Assembly (NCBI GenBank): GCA_934339365.1
Contig: CAKRHW010000002.1
Location: 380,678 to 444,677, forward strand
DNA: 64,000 nt
Direction: 5' to 3'
From: an uncultured Lachnospiraceae bacterium
Lineage (GTDB): Bacteria; Bacillota; Clostridia; Lachnospirales; Lachnospiraceae
Positions 33,256 to 42,348 of this stretch are shown here, in pieces; within the stretch, counting starts at the first letter, position 1; each line of letters opens with the position of its first letter. The notes beneath the pieces were generated by a model. That model was not told the origin of the DNA. It did no database searches and was given only the letters and a program-made list of their open reading frames with translations. The position numbers and the translations under genes are program-made.

Positions 33256-34458
33256 TTAATCTACTAAAACAGGATGGAAATCCTCTTCCCATGGTAATCC
33301 CCATTTATTTAAAGCATCCATAAATGGATCTGGATCAAACTCCTCAATATTGTATACACCTGGTTTCTGCCATGTTCCGTTCATAACAAGCATTGCACCA
33401 ATCATAGCCGGTACACCGGTAGTATAACTAACTGCCTGGGAACCAACTTCTTTATAACATTCCTGATGGTCACAAATATTATATAAATAATAAGTTTTAT
33501 CCTTTCCATCTTTCTTTCCCTGGAAAATGCATCCAATATTTGTCTTTCCTACGGTTCTTGGTCCTAAGGATGCAGGATCCGGCAGCACTGCTTTTAAAAA
33601 CTGTAATGGTACAATCTGTTTGCCTTCAAATTCAATTGGTTCAATCGATGTCATTCCAACATCCTCTAAACATTTTAAATGGGTCAGATAACTCTCTCCA
33701 AATGTCATAAAGAAACGAATTCTTTTAATTCCCGGAATATTGATTCCTAAAGATTCTAATTCTTCATGATGCAATAAATACATATCTTTTTTTCCGACAC
33801 CTTTAAAATCATATTCTCTTTTTATTTCCATCGGCTTTGTTTCAATCCATTTTCCATCTTCCCAGTAACTTCCATTCGCAGATACTTCACGAATATTAAT
33901 CTCAGGGTTAAAGTTCGTTGCAAATGGATAACCATGATCCCCACCATTGCAGTCTAAAATATCAATATAATTAATTTCATCAAATTCATGTTTTAATGCA
34001 TAGGCTGAAAATACACCGGTTACTCCTGGATCAAATCCGCTTCCAAGTAACGCTGTAATTCCCGCTTTTTCAAATTTTTCACGATATGCCCATTGCCACT
34101 TATATTCAAACTTAGCAGTATCTTCCGGCTCGTAATTAGCAGTATCAATATAATGGGTTTTTGTCTCTAAGCATGCATCCATAATTGCTAAATCCTGATA
34201 TGGCAATGCAAGATTTAAAACAACATCTGGCTGATAGGACTGAATTAATTTTACAAGTTCTTCTACTTGATTTGCATCTACTTTTGCAGTCGAAATCTTA
34301 GTCTTTGTTTTTCCTTCTAGTTCTTCTTTTAATTTGTCGCATTTTTCTTTTGTACGACTTGCAATCATAATTTCTTCAAATACATCACTATTTTGACAAC
34401 ATTTAAAAATTGCCACTCTGGCAACGCCACCACATCCTATAATTAACGCTCTTCCCAT
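33256..34458 (-). CDS. Carboxynorspermidine/carboxyspermidine synthase (dehydrogenase)
   Basis: A 400-residue saccharopine-dehydrogenase-like enzyme: N-terminal Rossmann LIIGCGGVARVAIFKC, IASRTKEKCDKL, VVLNLALPYQDLAIMDACL, HYIDTANYEPED, ALLGSGFDPGVTGVFSAYA, GGDHGYPFATNFNPEINIRE and the TTGVPAMIGAMLV end. Members condense putrescine (or diaminopropane) with aspartate semialdehyde using NADPH to give carboxyspermidine, which a decarboxylase (CANSDC, nspC) turns into spermidine. Last gene of the speD-A-E-B operon, ten bases after speB. The partner decarboxylase is not in the window: a tRNA and the pan operon come next. Polyamine role is strongly supported by context; lysine metabolism is the alternative. 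Confidence 0.9.
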   Translation of the reverse strand: MGRALIIGCGGVARVAIFKCCQNSDVFEEIMIASRTKEKCDKLKEELEGKTKTKISTAKVDANQVEELVKLIQSYQPDVVLNLALPYQDLAIMDACLETKTHYIDTANYEPEDTAKFEYKWQWAYREKFEKAGITALLGSGFDPGVTGVFSAYALKHEFDEINYIDILDCNGGDHGYPFATNFNPEINIREVSANGSYWEDGKWIETKPMEIKREYDFKGVGKKDMYLLHHEELESLGINIPGIKRIRFFMTFGESYLTHLKCLEDVGMTSIEPIEFEGKQIVPLQFLKAVLPDPASLGPRTVGKTNIGCIFQGKKDGKDKTYYLYNICDHQECYKEVGSQAVSYTTGVPAMIGAMLVMNGTWQKPGVYNIEEFDPDPFMDALNKWGLPWEEDFHPVLVD

Positions 34459-34468
34459 ATAATTCCTC

Positions 34469-35344
34469 CTATATTGTGTCTGATCTGTTTTTTCTTTTTG
34501 AAACTGCTAACAGCAGTTCTCTTAATACCTTACATGCTACGGCTGTTGATGCACCACTCTGGTCATATACCGGAGATAATTCATTTACATCCATTCCTAC
34601 AATGTCTAATTCAGATACCTGAATGATTGCTTTTAAAAGTTCCATAAAAGTAACTCCTCCTGCCTCAGGTGTTCCCGTTCCCGGAAATACTGACGGATCT
34701 AAAACATCAAGATCAATCGTAAAATACACAGGCATTCCTTTACACTGTCTAATTGCTTCTTCTAATCCCTGAAAATTAAATTTATTTAAAAATGTATGCT
34801 CCTTTGCCCAATAGAATTCTTCTTTTTCACCACTTCGAATTCCAAATTGAAAAATACGTCCATCACCTACTAAGTCATGACATCTTCGAAGAACTGTTGC
34901 GTGGGATAACTGTTCTCCTAAATATTCCTCTCTTAAATCTGTATGGGCATCAAAATGAATCAAATGTAACTTAGGATATTTTTTTACTGCTGCTCTTACT
35001 GCGCCTAAAGTTACTAAATGTTCTCCTCCAATCATACACGGAATCTTTTCATCTTTCAATATTTTTTCTGTCTGATTTTCAATCATTTTTAATACGCGTA
35101 TTGTATTTCCAAATGGAAGTTCTAAATCTCCTCCATCAAAAACAGAAATTTCTTCTAAATCAAGATCCTGATAAGGACTATACGTCTCTAATCCAAAAGA
35201 TTCTGCTCTCATTGTTTTACTTGCAAATCTTGTTCCCGGCCGATAGGAAGTCGTTGAATCAAAAGGGGCACCCCATAAAACAATTTCTGCATCCTTATAT
35301 TCTGCTTCACAGCCAATAAAATTTTCTATATTCTTATTCCACAT
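34469..35344 (-). CDS. speB: Agmatinase
   Basis: A 291-residue ureohydrolase: WGAPFDSTTSYRPGTRFA, PCMIGGEHLVTLGAV, the manganese ligands in IHFDAHTDLREEYLG, RSGEKEEFYWA, TIDLDVLDPSVFPGTGTPEAGG and GMDVNELSPVYD. It hydrolyses agmatine to putrescine and urea. The ATG overlaps the end of speE by 11 bases, so translation is probably coupled. Together with the decarboxylase two genes upstream it makes putrescine from arginine. Arginase or another ureohydrolase specificity is less likely given the operon. Confidence 0.93.
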   Translation of the reverse strand: MWNKNIENFIGCEAEYKDAEIVLWGAPFDSTTSYRPGTRFASKTMRAESFGLETYSPYQDLDLEEISVFDGGDLELPFGNTIRVLKMIENQTEKILKDEKIPCMIGGEHLVTLGAVRAAVKKYPKLHLIHFDAHTDLREEYLGEQLSHATVLRRCHDLVGDGRIFQFGIRSGEKEEFYWAKEHTFLNKFNFQGLEEAIRQCKGMPVYFTIDLDVLDPSVFPGTGTPEAGGVTFMELLKAIIQVSELDIVGMDVNELSPVYDQSGASTAVACKVLRELLLAVSKRKNRSDTI

Positions 35345-36185
35345 CCCGTAAAAGCTCCTCTACATAATTTGGTAATGCAAATGCACCAACATGCAATCTT
35401 GTATTATAATATTGTGTTTTAAACCCAAGTGTATTCCATTTTGTTCCATTAAAATCATTCGTTGGATGATATTTTTTTGATGCAAATCCAAAGAGCCAGT
35501 GTCCGGATGGATAAGTCGGAATATGTGCCTGATACACCTTGCTGATTGGGAAAGATTCCACAATTCTTTTGTGTGCCCGCTGCATGGCAATCGCATCATC
35601 TGGATAAAAAGGACTTTCATGCTGATTTACCATAATTCCATCCGCCTTCAACGCCTTATAACAATTTCCATAAAATTCTTTCGTAAACAAACCTTCCCCC
35701 GGTCCGAAAGGATCTGTAGAATCTACAATAATTAAATCATATTCTTCATGACAGCCACGTACATATTTCAAACCATCCTGAAAATAAATATGTACCCTTT
35801 CATCATCTAAACAGCATGAGGTCTTTGGCAGATATTTTTTACATACTTCTACAACTAACTCATCAATTTCAACCATATCGATTTGCTCTATTGTAGGATA
35901 CTGACACAGTTCCCGTACAACTCCGCCGTCTCCGGCACCAATTACTAAAACCTTTCTGACATTCGGATGAACTGCCATCGGAACATGTGTAATCATTTCA
36001 TGATAAATAAACTCATCTTTTTCTGTTAACATCATATACCCGTCTAATGTTAAAAACCGTCCAAATTCTTTTGAATCAAATACATCTATTCTCTGGAATT
36101 CACTTTGTCCGCTATAAAGTTGTCGATCTACTTTTATTGAGAATTTAACCCCTTTGGTATGACGCTCTGTAAACCATAATTCCAT
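35334..36185 (-). CDS. speE: Spermidine synthase
   Basis: A 283-residue aminopropyltransferase: MELWFTERHTKGVKFSIKV, YSGQSEFQRIDVFDSKEFGRFLTLDG, EFIYHEMITHVPM, VLVIGAGDGGVVREL (SAM-type loop), VEIDELVVEVCKKYLP, VDSTDPFGPGEGLFTKEFY and YPSGHWLFGFASKK. It moves aminopropyl from decarboxylated SAM (made by SpeD, same operon) to putrescine (from SpeB). Clear GGAGGG ribosome site. Confidence 0.96.
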   Translation of the reverse strand: MELWFTERHTKGVKFSIKVDRQLYSGQSEFQRIDVFDSKEFGRFLTLDGYMMLTEKDEFIYHEMITHVPMAVHPNVRKVLVIGAGDGGVVRELCQYPTIEQIDMVEIDELVVEVCKKYLPKTSCCLDDERVHIYFQDGLKYVRGCHEEYDLIIVDSTDPFGPGEGLFTKEFYGNCYKALKADGIMVNQHESPFYPDDAIAMQRAHKRIVESFPISKVYQAHIPTYPSGHWLFGFASKKYHPTNDFNGTKWNTLGFKTQYYNTRLHVGAFALPNYVEELLRDVE

Positions 36186-36215
36186 AATTACCCTCCTTTT
36201 TTGTTTTTTATATTT

Positions 36216-37661
36216 TTATTTTAAGACATTCAGTCTTTCAATCTCCATATCTTCCGGTCCTGTCATAAAACAGCCTTTTTCTTTTGCATAACAGATATAA
36301 TCTAATATTTCTTTTGTTATTTTCTCACCTGGTGCAAGAATCGGAATTCCTGGTGGATAACACATGACAAATTCTGTACAAACACGTCCTGCGCTCTCCA
36401 TAATCGGTAAAGATTCCTTTTTTCCAAAAAATGCTTCTTTTGGTGTATTTGCAACTTCCGGATTAATATATTCATGATCTAACAATCCAGATTTACTCTT
36501 TTTAAATCTTCTTCTTATCTCTGCTAAAGCACTCACTAATCGTTCTATATCCCGTTCTCTGTCTCCCACAGAAATATAGGCAAGAATATTTCCAATATCA
36601 CCGAATTCTATTTGAATATCATACTCATCCCGGAGCAGATCATAAACTTCAATTCCAGCAAGTCCGACATCTAAGGTATTCACAGATAACTTTGTGACGT
36701 CAAAATCGTAAACAGAATCTCCATTTATAATCTCTCTGCAATAAGCATAATAATCTCCAATCCGGTTAATTTCTTCCCTTGCATATTTTGCCAGTGCTCT
36801 TACTTTTTCAAAGATTTCTTCTCCATGCAGAGCTAAATTTTTTCTAGATAAATCCAGAGAAGACATAAGCAGATAAGAACCGCTTGTTGTCTGCGTCAAA
36901 TTAATAATCTGTCGTACATATCCGGCATTCATTTCATTTCCAAGCAACAGAAATGAACTCTGTGTAAGACTTCCTCCTGACTTATGCATACTGACTGCAG
37001 CCATATCTGCTCCGGCACTCATGGCAGAAACCGGCAATTTCGAATCAAAATAAAAATGCGTCCCATGTGCCTCATCTGCTAATAACAGCATACCATGCTC
37101 ATGTGCCAGTTTTACCAGTTCCCTGATATTCGAACAAATTCCATAATACGTAGGATTGTTTACTAAAATTGCTTTTGCATCCGGATTTTCTTCAATCGCT
37201 TTTTTCACATCTGCCACTTTCATACCAAGTGCGATTCCAAGACGTTTGTCCATATCCGGATTCACATAAACCGGAACTGCTCCACTTAAAACCAATGCAT
37301 TAATCGCACTTCTATGCACATTTCTAGGCATAATAATTTTCTCGCCTTCTTTACATGCACTCATTACCATACTTTGTACTGCTGAGGTTGTTCCACCTAC
37401 CATAAAGAAAGCATGTTTTGCTTGAAAAGCATCCGCTGCTAACTCTTCTGCTTCCCGAATTACAGATACCGGATGGCATAGATTATCTAACGGTTTCATA
37501 GAATTTACATCGACTGACATACATTTTTCACCTAAAAATTCTGTAAGTTCCCGATTTCCTTTTCCCCTTTTATGCCCTGGCACATCAAAAGGCACAATTC
37601 TTTCTTTTTTAAAACGATTTAATGCGTCATAAATTGGCGCAATATTCTGATTCTTTTTCAT
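36216..37661 (-). CDS. speA: Arginine decarboxylase (Orn/Lys/Arg decarboxylase fold)
   Basis: A 481-residue fold-type I PLP decarboxylase: VPFDVPGHKRGKGN, DVNSMKPLDNLCHP, FFMVGGTTSAVQSMV, RNVHRSAINAL, VNNPTYYGICSNI, ADEAHGTHFYFDSKLP, the PLP lysine in AAVSMHKSGGSLTQSS, and the C-terminal PPGIPILAPGE. The family includes lysine and ornithine decarboxylases; arginine is inferred because an agmatinase is in the operon and consumes its product. Gap to speD is one base, with GGAGGG inside the speD end. Confidence 0.93.
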   Translation of the reverse strand: MKKNQNIAPIYDALNRFKKERIVPFDVPGHKRGKGNRELTEFLGEKCMSVDVNSMKPLDNLCHPVSVIREAEELAADAFQAKHAFFMVGGTTSAVQSMVMSACKEGEKIIMPRNVHRSAINALVLSGAVPVYVNPDMDKRLGIALGMKVADVKKAIEENPDAKAILVNNPTYYGICSNIRELVKLAHEHGMLLLADEAHGTHFYFDSKLPVSAMSAGADMAAVSMHKSGGSLTQSSFLLLGNEMNAGYVRQIINLTQTTSGSYLLMSSLDLSRKNLALHGEEIFEKVRALAKYAREEINRIGDYYAYCREIINGDSVYDFDVTKLSVNTLDVGLAGIEVYDLLRDEYDIQIEFGDIGNILAYISVGDRERDIERLVSALAEIRRRFKKSKSGLLDHEYINPEVANTPKEAFFGKKESLPIMESAGRVCTEFVMCYPPGIPILAPGEKITKEILDYICYAKEKGCFMTGPEDMEIERLNVLK

Positions 37662-37662
37662 C

Positions 37663-38496
37663 TTATTCGGTTGCCCTCCAACTGATATTCATTCCATTAT
37701 AAATTTCTATCATTTCACGTCTGAGCTGATTTGTGATACGAAGACGATCCTGTTCCGGAATTTTGTCTACATCTGTGCGGAACACATAATCCTGTAAATC
37801 AATATCCCGTATTAACATTTTGGTATGAAAAATATTACTCTGATACACATTAATATCCATTGCTTCATATCTTCTTAACGTATCTTTAGAAATATACTCC
37901 TGAATGGAATTCATATTATGATCCATAAATAATTTTCTTCCATATATATCTCTTGTAAATCCTCTTACCCTGTAATCCATGGTAATAATGTCCGAATCAA
38001 AACTTCCAATTAAATAATCTAAAGTTTTTAACGGAGTAATCGTTCCACATGTTGCAACATCAATATCTACCCGAAATGTAGAAATACAATGTTCTGGATG
38101 ATATTCGGGATAGGTATGTACTGTAACGTGACTTTTATCTAAATGTGCTACGACCGTTTCTGAATTTAACATTTCTCTTGTGATTCCCCGTTCATTTGTA
38201 TTCGATTCTAAGCTTTCTGGAATTACCCTCTTATTTTCTTCTGAAATAAGCATTGTAACACTTGCACCTTGTGGATCATAATCCTGTTTCGATATGTTCA
38301 AAACTTTCGCACCAATCATATCCGTTAAAGAACATAAAATTTTGGTTAGTCTGTCTGAATTATATTGTTCATCAATATATTCAATATATTCTTTTCTTTC
38401 TTTTTCTGTTCCTGTATAACAGACATCATATATATTAAAGCTTAGGGACTTTGTTAAATTATTAAATCCATAGAGTTTAATCTTATTATTCTCCAT
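37663..38496 (-). CDS. speD: S-adenosylmethionine decarboxylase proenzyme
   Basis: A 277-residue pyruvoyl enzyme of the long (E. coli SpeD, 264-residue) class. The self-processing site Lys-Ser is in HLDKSHVTVHTYPEYHPE, with the catalytic Cys in DVATCGTITPLK and the GFTRDIYGRK region also present. It supplies decarboxylated SAM for SpeE. First gene of speD-speA-speE-speB-carboxynorspermidine synthase. AAGGCGG lies ~10 bases before ATG 38496. No strong promoter is seen in the short gap after the rlmB terminator. Confidence 0.95.
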   Translation of the reverse strand: MENNKIKLYGFNNLTKSLSFNIYDVCYTGTEKERKEYIEYIDEQYNSDRLTKILCSLTDMIGAKVLNISKQDYDPQGASVTMLISEENKRVIPESLESNTNERGITREMLNSETVVAHLDKSHVTVHTYPEYHPEHCISTFRVDIDVATCGTITPLKTLDYLIGSFDSDIITMDYRVRGFTRDIYGRKLFMDHNMNSIQEYISKDTLRRYEAMDINVYQSNIFHTKMLIRDIDLQDYVFRTDVDKIPEQDRLRITNQLRREMIEIYNGMNISWRATE

Positions 38497-38535
38497 TTAC
38501 CATGTTCCGCCTTTTCACCTTTTAAATTTATAATG

Positions 38536-38576
38536 TTTTGTGGATAATTCAAAACGCCTTTGAATTACCCACAAAA
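38536..38576 (-). terminator. Hairpin between rlmB and the polyamine operon
   Basis: TTTTGTGGATAATTCAAAA pairs with TTTGAATTACCCACAAAA around a short GC loop, a long stable stem just past the rlmB stop. The following tract on the minus strand is only AT-rich (CATTATAAATTT), so termination may be leaky and speD could be reached by readthrough. Confidence 0.6.
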
Positions 38577-38585
38577 TTGTTCCAC

Positions 38586-39356
38586 TTATTTTTTATTTAA
38601 TTTTTGTCTGACAATCTCATATGCTAATACACCTGCTGCAACCGATGCATTTAACGAATTAATCTCTCCTAACATAGGAATGGATACTACAAAATCACAT
38701 TTCTCTTTTACCAGTCTCGAAACCCCATGTCCTTCATTTCCAATAACCAATCCAATCGGACCTGTTAAATTAGTCTGATACATGCTCGTTCCATCCATAT
38801 CCGCACATGCAAACCATAAGCCTTCTTTTTTTAACTCTTCAATGGTATTTGAGATATTGGTTACTTTTGCAACTTTTGTATAATTTAATGCTCCTGCAGA
38901 TGCTTTTGCAACTACAGCTGTCAGTCCTACCGCACGTCTTTTCGGAATGATTACACCATGCGCACCCGCAATATTTGCTGTACGAATAATTGCGCCTAAA
39001 TTATGTGGATCTTCAATATTATCTAAAATAATAATAAATGGATCCTCTCCTTTTTCTTTTGCTGTCTGTAAAATATCCTCGACCGTATAATAACAATATG
39101 CCGCTGCCTTTGCTATTACACCCTGATGTTTTCCTGATTCTGACATACGATCTAACCGTTCTCTTTGAACAAATTCAATAATTGTCTTTTGCTTTCTTGC
39201 CTCTCGTGTAATACTTCTTATCGCACTATCTACACATCCATCTAAGACATACAATTTATCAATAGTCTTTCCAGAACGAAATGCCTCTAATACAGCATTT
39301 CTACCCTCTATGGTTGTTTCTAAATCAACTGATTCCTCTTTTTTTTCGTCATTCAT
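38586..39356 (-). CDS. rlmB: 23S rRNA 2'-O-methyltransferase RlmB (SpoU family)
   Basis: A 256-residue SPOUT methyltransferase acting on a conserved 23S rRNA guanosine. N-terminal substrate-binding part (TTIEGRNAVLEAFRSGKTIDKLYV, GKHQGVIA) then the knot domain: ILDNIEDPHNLGAIIRTANIAGAHGVIIP, VAKASAGALNYTKVAKV, GLVIGNEGHGVSRL, VSIPMLGEINSLNASVAAGVLAYE. Start at ATG 39356 has AGGAGG seven bases upstream. Its place next to mrnC and cysS matches Bacillus. Confidence 0.96.
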   Translation of the reverse strand: MNDEKKEESVDLETTIEGRNAVLEAFRSGKTIDKLYVLDGCVDSAIRSITREARKQKTIIEFVQRERLDRMSESGKHQGVIAKAAAYCYYTVEDILQTAKEKGEDPFIIILDNIEDPHNLGAIIRTANIAGAHGVIIPKRRAVGLTAVVAKASAGALNYTKVAKVTNISNTIEELKKEGLWFACADMDGTSMYQTNLTGPIGLVIGNEGHGVSRLVKEKCDFVVSIPMLGEINSLNASVAAGVLAYEIVRQKLNKK

Positions 39357-39381
39357 TCTTTTGCCTCCTGCCAACAGCTTT

Positions 39382-39789
39382 CTATTCTCCTAATGCAAGC
39401 CTGATAAGTTCCATCATTCTGTCTTCTTGTTCTGTCATATATAAATATCCCATCAATGCTTCAAATCCCGTTGCCAAACGATATTCTTTCATAGTTGCAT
39501 TTTTGGCCATCGTATAAGATTTTGCATTACGTCCTCTTTTAAAAATCCGCTCTTCTTCTTCACTTAACTCGTTTTCTATTTTTTGAATCATCTCTGCCTG
39601 TTTTTTTGCTTTTACAAGCTGTGTCGTTTTTTTGTGTAATTTTTCAACCGCACAATTACCTTTTGCAACAATCATGGTTCGAATCACAATTTCATAAATT
39701 GCATCCCCGATGTATGCTAATGTCAAAGGAGAATAATTTACAATATCAATTTCTCCTAAAGCAAATTGTTCCCGAATATATTTAAACAT
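39382..39789 (-). CDS. mrnC: Mini-ribonuclease III
   Basis: A 135-residue RNase III catalytic domain without a dsRNA-binding domain: SPLTLAYIGDAIYEIVIRTMIV (signature with catalytic Asp), KLHKKTTQLVKAKKQAEM, GRNAKSYTMAKNATMKEYRLATGFEALMGYLYM. Mini-III matures 23S rRNA in Firmicutes. Located between cysS and rlmB as in Bacillus. Confidence 0.95.
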   Translation of the reverse strand: MFKYIREQFALGEIDIVNYSPLTLAYIGDAIYEIVIRTMIVAKGNCAVEKLHKKTTQLVKAKKQAEMIQKIENELSEEEERIFKRGRNAKSYTMAKNATMKEYRLATGFEALMGYLYMTEQEDRMMELIRLALGE

Positions 39790-39810
39790 TCCTGCCTGCC
39801 CTTCTTTTGC

Positions 39811-41226
39811 TTATTCTATAATCTGCCAGACAACGCCCTCTCTGGTATCCTTAATCTGAACTTTTTTTGCTAATAATTCCTCTCTGATCTGATCAGCAGT
39901 AGCAAAATCTTTCTTTTTCTTTGCTTCTTTTCGTTCTTCAATTTTCTTTTCAATATAGGCAACAAAATCTTCTTCTAATTCATTTTCTTCATTTTCCGAA
40001 AACAGATTCAATGATAATACTTTTTCATATTCTAATAAAATAGCTCTTTTCGTCTTCGCATTTGCACTTAGCTTAAACACTTCATAAATCAGACTAATTC
40101 CTGATGCTGTATTCAAATCGTTTCCTACTGTCTCTATAAATTTTTTCTTATATTCCTGTACAACTGCTTCATCGGCCTCTTCTTTTAACTGCATTGCCTC
40201 TTTTTCAATTGCATCCACTTTTGCCTTCATCTTCTGATATGCAACTGTCATATTATCAAGATTTTCATAACTAAACTGTAATGGTTTGCGATAATGTGAA
40301 TTTAAGCAAAACATACGATACACTACCGGATCGTATCCTTTTTCTTCTAAAGTACTGACTGTTAAAAATCCACCCTTTGATTTACTCATTTTTCCATTTT
40401 TATCATTTAAATGATTTACATGAAACCAGTAATTACACCATTTGTGTCCAAGATATGCCTCTGACTGTGCAATTTCATTCGTATGATGTGGAAAAATATT
40501 ATCTACACCGCCACAATGTAAGTCTAAATATTCACCCAGATTTTTTATTGCAATACAAGAACACTCAATATGCCATCCCGGATATCCGATTCCCCATGGA
40601 CTTTCCCATTTTAATTCCTGATCATCAAATTTTGATTTTGTAAACCATAAAACAAAATCTGCTTTATTCTTTTTATTTAAATCTTCTGAAACATCATTTC
40701 TGACTCCCACCATCAAATCTGCCTCATTGTGACTCGACAATGTATAATACTGCTTTACTTTTGATGTATCAAAATAAATATTTCCACCTGCTTCATATGC
40801 ATATCCATCTTCTAATAACTTAATTACCATCTTAATAAAGGAATCAATACACTGTGTAGCCGGCTGAACAACATCTGGTTTCTTAATATTTAATTTCTGA
40901 CAATCTGAAAAAAATGCATCTGTATAAAACTTAGCAATCTCCATTACCGTCTTATGTTCTCTTTTCGCTCCTTTTAACATCTTATCTTCTCCGGTATCTG
41001 CATCGCTAGAAAGATGTCCGACATCCGTAATATTCATAACACGTTTTACATCATATCCCTCAAATCGAAGTTCCTTTTCAAGAACATCTTCCATAATATA
41101 AGTTCTCAGGTTTCCGATATGTGCATAATGATACACTGTTGGACCACAGGTATACATGCTTACCTTATTTTCTTCTCTTGGAATAAATTTTTCTTTTTTC
41201 TTTGTCAATGTATTATATAAAATCAT
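39811..41226 (-). CDS. cysS: Cysteinyl-tRNA synthetase
   Basis: A 471-residue class I synthetase. Seen: MYTCGPTVYHYAHIGNLRTYI (HIGH motif and zinc Cys), VMNITDVGHLSSDADTGEDKM, WGIGYPGWHIECS, DLHCGGVDNIFPHHTNEIAQSEA, and the KMSKS in NGKMSKSKGGF. Start is ATG 41226, with GGTGG eight bases upstream. Follows cysE by 17 bases and is controlled with it by the upstream T-box. Confidence 0.97.
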   Translation of the reverse strand: MILYNTLTKKKEKFIPREENKVSMYTCGPTVYHYAHIGNLRTYIMEDVLEKELRFEGYDVKRVMNITDVGHLSSDADTGEDKMLKGAKREHKTVMEIAKFYTDAFFSDCQKLNIKKPDVVQPATQCIDSFIKMVIKLLEDGYAYEAGGNIYFDTSKVKQYYTLSSHNEADLMVGVRNDVSEDLNKKNKADFVLWFTKSKFDDQELKWESPWGIGYPGWHIECSCIAIKNLGEYLDLHCGGVDNIFPHHTNEIAQSEAYLGHKWCNYWFHVNHLNDKNGKMSKSKGGFLTVSTLEEKGYDPVVYRMFCLNSHYRKPLQFSYENLDNMTVAYQKMKAKVDAIEKEAMQLKEEADEAVVQEYKKKFIETVGNDLNTASGISLIYEVFKLSANAKTKRAILLEYEKVLSLNLFSENEENELEEDFVAYIEKKIEERKEAKKKKDFATADQIREELLAKKVQIKDTREGVVWQIIE

Positions 41227-41243
41227 TTTGTAATCCACCTTTT

Positions 41244-41948
41244 CTATTTTTCATTTTTAAAAGATTTTTTGTCTGTACCATCCATCTCTTTTTTTTCTTT
41301 CATCAGAGTTGCATAAATTTCCTCTAATGCTCTTCTTAAAACAGAATTCTCATCATGAAGCCTTGTTAAATCAAGTTCTACCGGATCTGGCATATGGACC
41401 TGATCTAAATCCATTCTTGGAATTCGTACATCATTTTGTTTTACAATTCGTCCCGGAACACCTACTACAGTAGAATTAGGTGGTACATTTTTTAACACTA
41501 CAGAACCCGCACCGATTTTCGAATTCTCTCCAATTGTAATAGAACCAAGTACTCTTGCTCCGGCACTTACCATCACATTATCCTCTAAAGTCGGATGTCT
41601 CTTCCCGGTCTCTTTTCCTGTTCCTCCTAATGTTACACCTTGATATAAAGTTACATTATCTCCAATAATTGTTGTCTCACCAATCACGACTCCATGTCCA
41701 TGGTCTATAAAAAAACCTTTTCCGATTTTCGCTCCCGGATGAATCTCGATTCCTGTCTTTCTTGCAGATTTCTGGGAAATCTTTCTCGCCTTATAAAACT
41801 TCCCTTTTTCATACAATTTATGTGCCTTTCGATAATCCCGAATTGCCCAAAAGCAAGGATATAGATAGACTTCTTTTTTTGTTTTTATTGCCGGGTCTCT
41901 TTCTTTTATTACCTCATACATTTCATTTACATAATCCAAAAATTTCAT
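41244..41948 (-). CDS. cysE: Serine O-acetyltransferase
   Basis: A 234-residue enzyme making O-acetylserine for cysteine synthesis. N-terminal helical part (RDPAIKTKKEVYLYPCFWAIRDYRKAHKLY) then a left-handed beta-helix: GIEIHPGAKIGKGFFIDHGHGVVIGETTIIGDNVTLYQGVTLGGTG, KRHPTLEDNVMVSAGA and NSTVVGVPGRIV, with catalytic HGHG and DHGH. The ~45 C-terminal residues are a charged helix. ATG 41948 has only a weak AGAAGAG site. First gene under the Cys T-box. Confidence 0.95.
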   Translation of the reverse strand: MKFLDYVNEMYEVIKERDPAIKTKKEVYLYPCFWAIRDYRKAHKLYEKGKFYKARKISQKSARKTGIEIHPGAKIGKGFFIDHGHGVVIGETTIIGDNVTLYQGVTLGGTGKETGKRHPTLEDNVMVSAGARVLGSITIGENSKIGAGSVVLKNVPPNSTVVGVPGRIVKQNDVRIPRMDLDQVHMPDPVELDLTRLHDENSVLRRALEEIYATLMKEKKEMDGTDKKSFKNEK

Positions 41949-42017
41949 TTTAACTCTTCTTTCTTTTATGGGATAAGGCAAAATAATATGCATTTTCTAA
42001 TTGAAACACCTGAAAAT

Positions 42018-42240
42018 AAAAAATCTCTTGCATCTTGAAAATAATCTTTCAAACTATGCAAGAGACGAATTAATCCGCGGTTCCACTCTTATACAGGCCT
42101 GTGCAGCCTGCCCTCTGTGGATGTAACGTATTCCTTACGGATTATGCTAACTTCCTCACATAATCAGCTCTGAAATGCACTTCACTGTTATTTTCACAAG
42201 AATTCTTTCAGCAAATAAATTCCTCTCTGATGCTTCCATA
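42018..42240 (-). ncRNA. T-box riboswitch, cysteine-specific, upstream of cysE-cysS
   Basis: On the minus strand the leader contains the T-box sequence AAGAGTGGAACCGCGG (42075-42090) and a terminator TCTCTTGCAT...ATGCAAGAGA followed by TTTTTT (42018-42068). Stem I begins at ATCAG (~42231), closing with CTGAT; its specifier loop reads GTGAAG-TGC-ATTTC, i.e. codon TGC for cysteine. Uncharged tRNA-Cys would stabilise the antiterminator and turn on cysE and cysS. Specifier choice agrees with the genes downstream. Confidence 0.93.
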
Positions 42241-42293
42241 TCAGCTACTTTTTTCTTCTCTGCCTTTTTCCATAATAAAACTATTTATACTCT

Positions 42294-42322
42294 ATACTAT
42301 GCAAGATTATTCCCTTTGTCAA
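42294..42322 (-). promoter_or_regulatory. Sigma-A promoter for the cysE operon
   Basis: TTGACA (42317-42322), 17-base spacer, TAGTAT (42294-42299), transcript start near 42287, ~50 bases before T-box stem I. Confidence 0.65.
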
Positions 42323-42348
42323 GAAATATTTTTAGTTCATAAACTCTA

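Noticed and set aside
35360..35620. Minus-strand 86-codon frame inside speE
   Set aside because: Shadow of speE in another frame; no independent evidence.
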